From Hyphomonas sediminis (GTDB taxonomy: Bacteria > Pseudomonadota > Alphaproteobacteria > Caulobacterales > Hyphomonadaceae): DNA of 64,000 nt. Below, piece after piece: positions 38,732-48,988 of this stretch. The notes beneath the pieces were generated by a model, which did no database searches, was not told where the DNA came from, and saw only the letters and a program-made list of their open reading frames with translations. The translations under genes and the position numbers were made by a program. Numbering within the stretch: the stretch's first letter is position 1; each line of letters starts with the position of its first letter. The DNA is taken from assembly GCF_019679475.1 (NCBI RefSeq), contig NZ_JAIEZP010000001.1, positions 2,542,001 to 2,606,000 of the forward strand, read 5' to 3'.

Positions 38732-40231
38732 ATGACCGAAACACGCCAGCAAGAACTCCTGACCACCGCCTCGCGCCTGCGCGCAGAGGGCCGGGTTCCC
38801 GAAGCCATTTCCGCTTACCGCGCCCTTCTGGGAGCATATCCCGATCTCCCGGACAGCTGGTACAATCTAGGCTGGCTCCTGCGGCAAAGCAGCCAAGCCG
38901 ACGAAGCTCTGACAGCATACGACGAAGCACTGCGCCGCGGTGTTCAGGACGCCGAAGAGGTACACCTCAACCGCGCTGCGATCTTCTCCGACGCCTTGGC
39001 CAGACCCGCCGACGCGAAGGCGGAACTGGAGAAGGCTCTAGAGCTGAACCCGAAATACATCCCGGCGCTGGCAAATCTCGGCAATCTGCATGAGGATCTC
39101 GGCGAGCGTGATGCTGCACGTTCCGCATACGAGCGTGGCCTGCAGATCGCGCCGGACAACGCAGTCCTCCTTTATCGGCTCGCGGGCCTCGGAATGGCTG
39201 CAGATCGGCAAGACCCTATGATCACCCGGCTGCGCACCCGGATGGCAAAAGCCGACCTTCTGCCCGCAGATAAGGCCTTGCTACAATTCGCCCTGGGCCG
39301 CCTGCTCGACAGCTGCGGCGCTTATGGCGATGCGACCGAGAACTTCAAGAATGCCAAGTCGAACGCACGCATTGCTTCCCGCGGCACGCTGGCCCCCTAT
39401 GACGGTATCAATGAGCAGAAGCGAGCCGAACGCATCGGCGCCGCGTTTGTCGCAGCGCGCGACCGCCGCGCTGGAATAGAAGCCCCCCAGCCTCGCCCGG
39501 TCTTCGTGCTGGGCATGTTCCGCTCAGGATCAACGCTTGTGGAACAGATTATCGGCGCGCATTCCGCCGTTGCCGCTGGCGGAGAGTTGGACATGGTGCC
39601 CCGTATCGCACGCGGCCTTGGCAGCATGCCGGAACAGATTGCCAATGCTTCGGATGAGCAGATTAAGGAGTACGCGGAAGCCTACCTGAACCGAACCCGC
39701 ATGCTTTACCCCAGCGCTGAAGTGGTCACCGACAAGCGCCCCGACAATTTCTGGCACGTTGGCCTGATCAAGCTGCTCTTTCCCAATGCCAAGATTATCA
39801 ACACTGTGCGGCACCCGCTCGATACGTTGATCTCGATCTGGGGGCAAAATTTGGATGTCACCCTCAACTACAGCTTTGAAATTGAAGACATCGCCGCCCA
39901 CATCCACGCCGAGCGGCGCATGATGAGCCATTGGAATCGCCTGTTTGCAGGAGACATCCTGACAGTTCCTTATGAAGCCGTCGTCCTGCAGCCCGACCAG
40001 GAAGTGCGCCGCATTCTCGACTTCCTCGGCCTGCCCTTCGAGCCTGCCTGCCTCGAATTCCACAAGTCCAGCGCCCCGGTGAAAACCGCCTCAGTCTGGC
40101 AGGTGCGTGAGCCGCTGCACGACCGCTCTATCGGCCGTTGGAAGAATTACGAGACATATCTGCGTTCCCTGCCGCCGCATCCTGCACTCGATGCGCTTCT
40201 GGCGGTTGAACAACCCGCCAAACCAGCCTAG
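38732..40231 (+). CDS. TPR-sulfotransferase fusion protein
   Basis: A 499-residue protein. Residues about 5-220 are TPR repeats (AISAYRALLGAYPDLPDSWYN; ALANLGNLHEDLGERDAARS). Residues about 255-480 form a PAPS-dependent sulfotransferase: VFVLGMFRSGSTLVEQIIG is the 5'-phosphosulfate loop and NTVRHPLDTLIS the 3'-phosphate-binding region. This architecture is frequent in Caulobacterales, Hyphomonadaceae and sphingomonads and is often near polysaccharide or purine genes; the acceptor is unknown. It ends 33 bp before purL. Confidence 0.88.
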   Translation: MTETRQQELLTTASRLRAEGRVPEAISAYRALLGAYPDLPDSWYNLGWLLRQSSQADEALTAYDEALRRGVQDAEEVHLNRAAIFSDALARPADAKAELEKALELNPKYIPALANLGNLHEDLGERDAARSAYERGLQIAPDNAVLLYRLAGLGMAADRQDPMITRLRTRMAKADLLPADKALLQFALGRLLDSCGAYGDATENFKNAKSNARIASRGTLAPYDGINEQKRAERIGAAFVAARDRRAGIEAPQPRPVFVLGMFRSGSTLVEQIIGAHSAVAAGGELDMVPRIARGLGSMPEQIANASDEQIKEYAEAYLNRTRMLYPSAEVVTDKRPDNFWHVGLIKLLFPNAKIINTVRHPLDTLISIWGQNLDVTLNYSFEIEDIAAHIHAERRMMSHWNRLFAGDILTVPYEAVVLQPDQEVRRILDFLGLPFEPACLEFHKSSAPVKTASVWQVREPLHDRSIGRWKNYETYLRSLPPHPALDALLAVEQPAKPA

Positions 40232-40264
40232 CGCTGCGCCAAATCTTACGCACGGACCGATCCG

Positions 40265-42526
<2,262 letters not shown>

Positions 42527-42551
42527 GGTGCTTCCACCCCAAAAGAAACGA

Positions 42552-42579
42552 CGCCCTCCCCCGAATTCGGGAGAGGGCG
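42552..42579 (-). terminator. Hairpin after the outer-membrane gene
   Basis: CGCCCTC ... GAGGGCG outer arms (42552-42558, 42573-42579) with an inner CCCGAATTCGGG dyad. On the minus strand it is followed by TCGTTTCTTTT, so it can end the beta-barrel gene; it also lies after purL. Confidence 0.55.
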
Positions 42580-42610
42580 CCCTCGGCCTGGTGAGCCGCT
42601 ACCGCTCTTC

Positions 42611-43216
42611 TCAGAACTTGTAGCCGACACCCAGCATCACACCGCTCGTGTCCGTGCTGTCGAAAGAGTAATAAGTGTAATCACCCTTCAGATAGAGGTT
42701 GTCGCTGAGATCATAGCTCATGCCGGCACCAAAAGCCGGACCATCGGCTGAATCTTCCACATTGATGTCGAGACCACCCGGAGTGGCAAGCGATGCATCA
42801 AGATCAACATACGCATAGCCGGCCCGGGCGTAAGCGTTCAGCCGCTCCGTAAGCGGAAGGCTCGCCTTACCGTAAATGCCCGTCAGATAGTTCAGGCCGA
42901 TATCACCGGACGCCGCAATAACATCGCTGAGGTCGCCATCATTGTTGTCGTCGAAGTTGAGAGAGTCCTCGTCGACATTATAGTCGAACTCGCCATCATC
43001 AATACCAGTTGCCAGCTCGGCCTCAAGGCTGAAGATGTCGTTGAAACGCCAGCCAGCACGTGCCGCGATAGCATTGGTGTCAACGCCACTGTCGGCGCCG
43101 TCAGGCTTGATGTCGAGATACTGGTAACCGCCTTCAAGATAAGGGCCGGTTTCCTGTGCGTGAGCAGCCGCGGCAAGGCCGGTAGCGGCCGTCGCAATAA
43201 GCAGGGATCTGAACAT
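42611..43216 (-). CDS. Outer-membrane beta-barrel protein
   Basis: A 201-residue OmpA/OprF-like 8-stranded barrel. FRSLLIATAATGLAAAAHA is the signal peptide; the mature part alternates aromatic strands (GPYLEGGYQYLDIKP, YLKGDYTYYSFDS) and ends with GVMLGVGYKF, the C-terminal Phe of BAM substrates. One predicted extracellular loop is highly acidic and includes FDDNNDGDLSD, which resembles an EF-hand calcium loop. AAGGAGAC precedes ATG 43216. Confidence 0.88.
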   Translation of the reverse strand: MFRSLLIATAATGLAAAAHAQETGPYLEGGYQYLDIKPDGADSGVDTNAIAARAGWRFNDIFSLEAELATGIDDGEFDYNVDEDSLNFDDNNDGDLSDVIAASGDIGLNYLTGIYGKASLPLTERLNAYARAGYAYVDLDASLATPGGLDINVEDSADGPAFGAGMSYDLSDNLYLKGDYTYYSFDSTDTSGVMLGVGYKF

Positions 43217-43411
43217 TTTGTCTCCTTCCAGAAACGCTACTGAAGATTTGGGTGACCGCCGTTCTGGCGGGGCACGCGAAGACAACGGACAGAAATCCTG
43301 TCCGGTTCCAGTGAAACTGCCGCAATCTGCATGTGTTGCATCCGCGCCACACCCCAGATTCAGTTAATCTTTTTGCGATCCGCCGGAATAAGGCATTGTT
43401 TCCAAACAAAA

Positions 43412-43435
43412 GCGGCGGCTGTTGCCAGCCGCCGC
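43412..43435 (-). terminator. Terminator of the M28 peptidase-DUF1993 operon
   Basis: Ten-base arms GCGGCGGCTG (43412-43421) and CAGCCGCCGC (43426-43435) with loop TTGC. Reading on the minus strand it is followed by TTTTGTTTG, giving a good intrinsic terminator 44 bases after the DUF1993 stop. Confidence 0.8.
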
Positions 43436-43478
43436 CTTCAGACCTGAATAGACCGCAATCTGATTAATTACGCAGATG

Positions 43479-43988
43479 TCACGCAGCCGGCACCAGGAAG
43501 TCGCGCTTTCCAAGCGCCACGCCCTGCTTGCGCAACAGGCCATACGCCATGGCGGCGTGAAAATGCAGGTTCGTCAGCACGAAACCGGAGAGATAGGCTT
43601 TCCCCTCCATCGGAACCGTGTTCGGCCCCATCGGGATTTGCAGCGTCACATCGGCATTGGCGTCAATCTTCGCGTCATCGACCGAATTGACGTAGGCAAT
43701 CGCCTTCTCGCACCGCGCGATCAGCTCCGCAAAGCTCTGCTCCGTATCCGGAAAGCTCGGCATGTCGATCCCGGCAAGCCGGGCCGCGCCCCGCGCCACG
43801 GTATCGCAGGCAATCTGCACCTGCCGCGTCACATCAAACATATCCGGATAGAGCCGCGCGGAGAGGAGCACCCTATCCTCCACGTTCAGCGCCCGCGCAT
43901 AGGCCTCGCCCTTGATGAGGATGCCCTTGAGCGCGCCCAGCGTCTGCGCGGTCGAGGCTTTCAGGATATAGGAGACCATGTTGGTCAT
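43479..43988 (-). CDS. DUF1993 family protein
   Basis: A 169-residue soluble helical protein. The features GALKGILIKGEAYA, SARLYPDMFDVTRQVQIACD and LTNLHFHAAMAYGLLRKQG are those of the DUF1993 (DinB-like bundle) family, common next to unrelated genes in proteobacteria and fungi. His residues at the end (NLHFHAA) could be metal ligands. ATG overlaps the M28 peptidase stop by four bases. Confidence 0.9.
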   Translation of the reverse strand: MTNMVSYILKASTAQTLGALKGILIKGEAYARALNVEDRVLLSARLYPDMFDVTRQVQIACDTVARGAARLAGIDMPSFPDTEQSFAELIARCEKAIAYVNSVDDAKIDANADVTLQIPMGPNTVPMEGKAYLSGFVLTNLHFHAAMAYGLLRKQGVALGKRDFLVPAA

Positions 43989-45052
43989 TCGGCGTTTCCT
44001 TGTGGTTGATCTGTTGCTGCGGCCGGTTCCCGGCGCAGGGCATATATCTGGGGAAGCTCTGCGTCCGCTGCCAGTGCCGCCATGACCAGCGTGTCGGCCG
44101 CGCGCACATAGAAGTCGAGCGTCACATTGTCGAAGTCATCGGTCGGCTTGTGATAGTCAGGATGATCCTCCACCCCGAAATAGAGGATCGGAATGCCCGC
44201 CTGATGGAACACCGCATGGTCGGACTGCATCGTCCAGTCATTTGGCCCTTCTTCCGGCCGGTCATGCCCCATCAGCAGCGTTACGGGCGCGCCGGCCGCC
44301 ACCTGGCTCACCATCTCCGCCAGTGCCGGCGTATGATACGTGCCCGACACATAAAGCTCGCCCACGTCAGACCGGCTCACCATGTCGAAGTTCAGATTCA
44401 GCGCCACGCGCGAGAGGTCAAACCCCTCCATCCGCGCCAACGCCCGCGCGCCGAGAAAGCCAATCTCCTCCCCGTCCAGCGCCGCAATGAAGATGTCGTG
44501 CTCGGGCTTGTGCAGCGCGAAATACTCCGCCACCGCCACCAGCGCCGCCGATCCCGACGCATTGTCGTCCGCGCCGTTGTAGATCTCGCCGCCCCGGATG
44601 CCGAGATGGTCGTAATGCGCCGTAATCAGCATGGCTGGTCCCGCGCCCGGCGTCTTGCCCGGGATCATGCCAACAAGGTTGGCCCCCTCGATCGGCGCGG
44701 CGTCCGCCTCACGCGGCACAATCGGGAAGCTGTGCGTGTAGGCCTGAAAGCCCGGCAATGGCAGCAGGCCGATTTCCTCGAACCGCTTGTGGATAAAACC
44801 GCGCGCCGCTTCGTTTCCGGCCGTGCCGCTCGCACGGCCCTCCAGCGCATCAGAGGAAAGCACCTGCGCCAGGTGCAGCATTTCCCCCGCATCGGCATAG
44901 ACAGGATGATACGTCACGCCGGGCAATTCTTCGTCCCCGCGCGGCCAGAACAGCCAGACAGCCAGCATCACGGCTATCATCAGGCCGCCGCCCAGCAGCA
45001 TGTCCCGGTTTGCGTAATGCCAGTGGGCTTTGTGGGGCTTCTTGTCGCTCAT
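43985..45052 (-). CDS. M28 family zinc metallopeptidase
   Basis: A 355-residue aminopeptidase-like protein anchored by an N-terminal helix (MLLGGGLMIAVMLAVWLFW). The dizinc site shows AHYDHLG, GADDNASG (bridging Asp), ALDGEEIG (catalytic Glu) and later FDMVSRSD and YHKPTDDF. It should work in the periplasm on peptides. Co-transcribed with DUF1993; divergent from bolA. Confidence 0.92.
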   Translation of the reverse strand: MSDKKPHKAHWHYANRDMLLGGGLMIAVMLAVWLFWPRGDEELPGVTYHPVYADAGEMLHLAQVLSSDALEGRASGTAGNEAARGFIHKRFEEIGLLPLPGFQAYTHSFPIVPREADAAPIEGANLVGMIPGKTPGAGPAMLITAHYDHLGIRGGEIYNGADDNASGSAALVAVAEYFALHKPEHDIFIAALDGEEIGFLGARALARMEGFDLSRVALNLNFDMVSRSDVGELYVSGTYHTPALAEMVSQVAAGAPVTLLMGHDRPEEGPNDWTMQSDHAVFHQAGIPILYFGVEDHPDYHKPTDDFDNVTLDFYVRAADTLVMAALAADAELPQIYALRREPAAATDQPQGNAE

Positions 45053-45116
45053 GCCTTGACCCTTACGCCGCGCCGCCGCATGTGCCTAGCCCACCGTCCC
45101 GCCGAGGAGAGCTGCC

Positions 45117-45347
45117 ATGGGCATGAGCCGCGACACGCTGATGAAATACCTGACGGATGCCTTCCCCGAGGCTGAAATCACACTCACCGACCTCGCGGGC
45201 GACGACAATCACTGGCAGGCCGAAATCGTCAGCGCCAAATTCGCCGGCGTGCCCCGCGTGCGCCAACACCAGATGGTCTACGAAGCCCTGAAGGGCGACA
45301 TGGGCGGCGTCCTCCACGCCCTCGCCCTCAAGACGCGCGCGCCCTGA
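45117..45347 (+). CDS. bolA: BolA family protein
   Basis: A 76-residue BolA/YrbA-type protein that partners monothiol glutaredoxin in [2Fe-2S] handling. The conserved helix-turn FAGVPRVRQHQMVYEALKG contains the cluster-binding His. In many alphaproteobacteria grxD follows directly; here grxD is 5.7 kb downstream, across an accessory region. Confidence 0.92.
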   Translation: MGMSRDTLMKYLTDAFPEAEITLTDLAGDDNHWQAEIVSAKFAGVPRVRQHQMVYEALKGDMGGVLHALALKTRAP

Positions 45348-45427
45348 GCGCCATCTTTTCCGTCACCGATTGACGTAGCGGCCGGTTCGCGGTCTCCTTG
45401 GGAAAGCATCCCTGGGAGGGCTCCATA

Positions 45428-47275
45428 ATGATGCGTCAAATCCTGAAACCCGCCATGATAACGGCGAGCGCTGCGGCGCTTGCAGTCGCGCTCGCGTCCT
45501 GCGGACCTACCAAAACCAAGATCGACCCCGATGCCATCGCCATGGAAGAAAAGGCGATCGAGGCCCGCGCCTTCCTGAAGGACGCCGAAACACGCATCTC
45601 CGCCAAGAGCCATGAGGCCGCCCAGGCCTACTGGAACCAGGCCACCAACATTACCGACGAGACCAACGCCGCCGCCGCCTCGCAGGGCGCCGAGTTCACG
45701 AAACTCACCGTCAGCCTCGCCAACACCTCCAAGAAGTTCGATGTGAAGGAACTGCCCGCAGACGTTGCCCGCAAGATGCAGATCCTGCGCAGCGGCATCA
45801 CCCTGCCAGCCCCCTCGCGCGACGGCACCGCCGAGGAGCTGGCCGACATCACCACCCGCCTCGACGCGACCTACTCGACCGGCAAGTTCCTCTATAATGG
45901 CCGCGAGATCGACCTGCTCGAAGCCTCCCGCATCATTCAGGACTCGCGCAATCCGGCTGAGCTCAAAGCCATGTGGGAAGGCTGGCATTCAATCGCCGCG
46001 CCCATGGCGCCCGACTATGCCCGCATGGTCACCATCGCCAATGAAGGCGCACGCGAGCTGGGCTATCCCAGCCTCGACCAAATGTGGCTGTCGAATTACG
46101 ACATGCCGCCCGCCGAAATGGAAGCGGAAGTCCAACGCCTGTGGACGCAGGTGGAGCCCCTCTACAAGGAGCTTCACTGCTACGCGCGCACGCGCCTGAA
46201 CAGCTATTATGGCGAGGCCGTCCAGCCCGCCACCGGCCCGATCCGAGCAGACCTGCTCGGCAATATGTGGGCGCAAAGCTGGTCGGGTGTTTACGACATC
46301 CTCAAGACCGACACGCCCAGCCCCAGCTATGATGTCACCCAGCGGCTTGTCGAACAGGGCTATACGCCGCTGAAGATGGTGCAGACCGGTGAAGCCTTCT
46401 TCACTTCACTTGGCCTGCAATCCCTCCCGGAAACCTTCTGGGAACGGTCGATGATCACCAAGCCGGAAGACCGCGAAGTCGTCTGCCATGCTTCGGCATG
46501 GGATCTCGATGACTTTGAGGATGTCCGTATCAAGATGTGTACGCAGGTGAATTCGGAAGACTTCTACACCGTGCACCACGAACTCGGGCACAACTACTAC
46601 CAACTCGCCTACCGCTTCCAGGATTTCCTCTACAAGAACGGCGCCCATGACGGCTTCCATGAGGCCATCGGGGATTTCATCGCCCTGTCGATCACGCCGG
46701 AATATCTGGAACAGATCGGCCTCATCACGGCAGAGGAAAAGCCCGGCCCTGACGCCGATACGGCGCTCCTCCTGCGCACGGCGCTCGACAAGATCGCCTT
46801 CCTGCCCTTTGCCCTGTCAGTCGACAGCTGGCGCTGGGGCGTCCTCTCCGGCGATACCGCGCCGGAGCAATATAATCAGTCGTGGACGGACATTCGCCTG
46901 AAGAACCAGGGCATCATCCCGCCCGGCCCGCGCCCCGCGGATGCGTTCGATCCCGGCGCGAAATACCACATCCCCGGCAACACGCCTTACCTGCGCTACT
47001 TCCTCAGCTTCATCATGCAGTTCCAGTTCCACAAGGCAGCCTGCGAGCAGGCCGGCTGGGAAGGCCCGCTCCATCGCTGCTCCATTTATGGCAACAAGGA
47101 AGTTGGCCGCCGCTTCGAAGAAATGATGGAAGCCGGCATGTCCGAACCCTGGCCGGACACGCTGGAAAAATTCACCGGCACCCGCGAAATGGATGGCAGC
47201 GCCATCATCGAATATTTCGATCCGCTGATGGTTTATCTGAAGGAACAGAATGAGGGCCAGAGCTGCGGATGGTGA
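45428..47275 (+). CDS. M2 family (angiotensin-converting-enzyme-like) peptidase lipoprotein
   Basis: A 615-residue zinc dipeptidyl carboxypeptidase. The signal MITASAAALAVALASC ends in a lipobox (ALASC), so it is probably outer-membrane or periplasmic lipoprotein. The gluzincin site is VHHELGHNYYQ with the downstream Glu in GFHEAIGDF; the helical fold includes the chloride-site type FHKAACEQAGW and RFEEMMEAGMSEPW regions known from ACE. It probably removes dipeptides from exogenous peptides. GGGAGG lies 12 bases before ATG 45428; ATG 45431 is equally possible. Confidence 0.95.
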   Translation: MMRQILKPAMITASAAALAVALASCGPTKTKIDPDAIAMEEKAIEARAFLKDAETRISAKSHEAAQAYWNQATNITDETNAAAASQGAEFTKLTVSLANTSKKFDVKELPADVARKMQILRSGITLPAPSRDGTAEELADITTRLDATYSTGKFLYNGREIDLLEASRIIQDSRNPAELKAMWEGWHSIAAPMAPDYARMVTIANEGARELGYPSLDQMWLSNYDMPPAEMEAEVQRLWTQVEPLYKELHCYARTRLNSYYGEAVQPATGPIRADLLGNMWAQSWSGVYDILKTDTPSPSYDVTQRLVEQGYTPLKMVQTGEAFFTSLGLQSLPETFWERSMITKPEDREVVCHASAWDLDDFEDVRIKMCTQVNSEDFYTVHHELGHNYYQLAYRFQDFLYKNGAHDGFHEAIGDFIALSITPEYLEQIGLITAEEKPGPDADTALLLRTALDKIAFLPFALSVDSWRWGVLSGDTAPEQYNQSWTDIRLKNQGIIPPGPRPADAFDPGAKYHIPGNTPYLRYFLSFIMQFQFHKAACEQAGWEGPLHRCSIYGNKEVGRRFEEMMEAGMSEPWPDTLEKFTGTREMDGSAIIEYFDPLMVYLKEQNEGQSCGW

Positions 47276-47772
47276 GCAGGAAAACAGGCAAGAAGACGCC
47301 GATAACCAGGCGCTGGTCTTTTCGGATCTTGGTTACCGGCGCGCTGCTTTGTCTTGGTATATATGTGTCTGATCCAATCGCCAGCCTTTGGGCGTGGATA
47401 ACACTTTCACCGTCCGGGATGAATACGAGCATCGACCGGCATATGCGGGAAGTGCATTCGGACATCGAGTTTGCGTGCCTCTATACGGTCGATTGTGGCG
47501 GCGACACACACGGAATCCGGCGCCTGAACGCACTTTCTAAGAATGATATTTCCGCCATTAAGGACACTATATGGCGCCGGAAAGTTGAAGGGTACTGTCC
47601 GCAGGGAGGAGACAATTTCGTACTCAAGCACAGTGATCAGCGCGTCGATATTTTTGTGATGGGCGCGGGATGGGGCGGCGCAAAGGATATCGGCAACATC
47701 TACCGTTCAGAAGTTTGCGAGGCATCTTCAGCTTACTGGAGTCGTGAACAAGGTATCCTGCATCCTTTATAG
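47269..47772 (+). CDS. Membrane-anchored protein of unknown function
   Basis: A 167-residue protein with one N-terminal helix (FRILVTGALLCLGIYVSDPI) followed by an extracytoplasmic part with four Cys (FACLYTVDCGG, EGYCPQGG, SEVCEASS) that may form disulfides. No family recognised. Its ATG overlaps the M2 peptidase stop (ATGGTGA), suggesting coupled translation. More AT-rich than the peptidase gene. Confidence 0.6.
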   Translation: MVSRKTGKKTPITRRWSFRILVTGALLCLGIYVSDPIASLWAWITLSPSGMNTSIDRHMREVHSDIEFACLYTVDCGGDTHGIRRLNALSKNDISAIKDTIWRRKVEGYCPQGGDNFVLKHSDQRVDIFVMGAGWGGAKDIGNIYRSEVCEASSAYWSREQGILHPL

Positions 47773-47882
47773 GGCAACGTATCGAGGGTTTAAGAAGGGA
47801 TAAGCCCCCCACCTTATCCACCACGCCCCACCCGCACCGGAAAACGCGCAACGATTACCTCCCCCCCCAAACCTCACCCCCC

Positions 47883-47994
47883 GTGTCATCCCGGCCAAGG
47901 CCGCGCAGCGGCCGCAGAGCCGGGACCTTCTCGAGGGCGCACGCAAGCGGAGAGAAGGTCCCGGATCGGCCCTGCGGGCCGTCCGGGATGACAC
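47883..47994. repeat. Nested REP-like palindrome
   Basis: Outer arms GTGTCATCCCGG (47883-47894) and CCGGGATGACAC (47983-47994) are perfect reverse complements. Inside them a second perfect 13-base pair, CCGGGACCTTCTC (47920-47932) and GAGAAGGTCCCGG (47952-47964), is nested. The GTCATCCCGG motif is typical of dispersed intergenic repeats in alphaproteobacteria. It could fold into a long stem or derive from a small mobile element. Confidence 0.8.
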
Positions 47995-48021
47995 CGCAGA
48001 AGGAAAACTTATCCGCCCTAG

Positions 48022-48112
48022 TGCTCCCATCCCGCAAACTCCCCTCATCCTCTCACAAGGAGCCGGGCCGGTACCGTTCGGTTTGTGAGGGGTCGCCCCG
48101 GAGGATGGGAGC
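48022..48112. repeat. Second palindromic element
   Basis: Outer arms GCTCCCATCC (48022-48031) and GGATGGGAGC (48103-48112) are perfect. Inside, CCTCTCACAA and TTGTGAGGGG pair with one mismatch. It follows the first palindrome by 27 bases. Confidence 0.65.
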
Positions 48113-48177
48113 GGTTGGGGCTAACGGTCCAGCCAATCCCTAGGGACGTTGATCCAGGTGAGCCGGACCAAAAAGCC

Positions 48178-48202
48178 CGGACTTCTGTAGCAAGCGCACC
48201 AA
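48178..48202 (+). repeat. Left copy of a 25-bp inverted repeat
   Basis: The sequence (beginning CGGACTTC, ending AAGCGCACCAA) recurs inverted at 50540-50564 with 24 of 25 positions identical. The pair encloses the toxin-antitoxin segment. See the right copy. Confidence 0.75.
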
Positions 48203-48246
48203 CTTCGCGCCTTCCCTGAGTCTCCCTGATTTGGGATTCTCTGGCA

Positions 48247-48618
48247 ATGACAGATCACGTTATTTCAGGGCTGGTACGGAAGCGCGCAGAGCTTGCCGGA
48301 CAGATTGCCCAGCTACAAGAAGACCTGCGCCACATAGACGGGGCACTGATCGTCTTGGGCTATAGCAACCCGCAATCCATAGACGCCATCAAGCGCAGGC
48401 GGCTTCCTGCCATGTTCAGGGCTGGCGAGCTGATGCGCCTGGTTGGTGATGCCTTGAGAGAAGGGCACGCCAAGCCTCACCAGATCACGCTCTACGTCAT
48501 GGAACGCAGGGGGATGGATCATCAGGACGTGGACTTGCTGGGCCGCGTGAAGGCCAGCGTGCGGGCTTGTGTGAAGCGGATGAATAGAAATAACAGACCT
48601 AACGCCCGATTGATTTGA
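48247..48618 (+). CDS. Small conserved protein, VISGLVRKRAEL type
   Basis: A 123-residue protein beginning MTDHVISGLVRKRAELAGQI, followed by a coiled region and a basic helical end rich in Arg/Asn (RVKASVRACVKRMNRNNRP). I recall related small proteins from accessory segments of other alphaproteobacteria, but no function is known. Sequence composition intermediate. It begins 45 bases after the left inverted repeat and is convergent with the candidate toxin gene, overlapping its end by 20 bases. Confidence 0.6.
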   Translation: MTDHVISGLVRKRAELAGQIAQLQEDLRHIDGALIVLGYSNPQSIDAIKRRRLPAMFRAGELMRLVGDALREGHAKPHQITLYVMERRGMDHQDVDLLGRVKASVRACVKRMNRNNRPNARLI

Positions 48619-48988
48619 GATACTTAAGTATGCGTTTTGGTATGTAGTCTGAGGCTTCGGCACCCTTGAGAATTTTCTCGACTAGCTCTTCGGACGCGGC
48701 GTCGCCGGGCGTGAAGTATCGAAGACCGACCATTTTCGTCAGTCGAGCAGAAACATGCACATCTGCCAACCTGTAGTTCATATAGCTTTTGTGCTTGATG
48801 AAAGGATGCTCCCCGACCTCAACAACGCAAGCCGGATCGAAATGGACGCCCTCATAAATGGACGTGACATTGACGAGCAGATGGCACCCTTGCTTGCACG
48901 CATCGTTCAGAATGAAGAAAAGATGTTTATCGTCTTTTATGTTGGACGGAATAAATAACGTCCCACACTTCGCTGGGACGTAGGTCAT
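48599..48988 (-). CDS. Candidate toxin paired with a Panacea antitoxin
   Basis: A 129-residue protein with no recognised domain. It starts MTYVPAKCGTLFIPSN, continues with beta-rich stretches (KHLFFILND, CHLLVNVTSIYEG, ACVVEVGEHPFI) and ends in a charged helical tail (PKRILKYLKSIGR). The layout (short beta-rich domain, polar loops, basic tail) recalls small SH3-like/PemK-type RNase toxins, but this is a weak likeness. Its ATG shares one base with the stop of the Panacea gene (TAATG), so translation is coupled in the order usual for toxin-antitoxin pairs. Toxic role is inference from context. Confidence 0.6.
   Translation of the reverse strand: MTYVPAKCGTLFIPSNIKDDKHLFFILNDACKQGCHLLVNVTSIYEGVHFDPACVVEVGEHPFIKHKSYMNYRLADVHVSARLTKMVGLRYFTPGDAASEELVEKILKGAEASDYIPKRILKYLKSIGR

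Larger units (their letters stand above)
47773..48246. other. Gene-free segment, 474 bp
   Basis: Contains two palindromic elements (47883-47994 and 48022-48112) and the left 25-bp inverted repeat (48178-48202). No credible protein-coding frame: paired small frames on both strands here are reflections of the palindromes. Confidence 0.6.
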
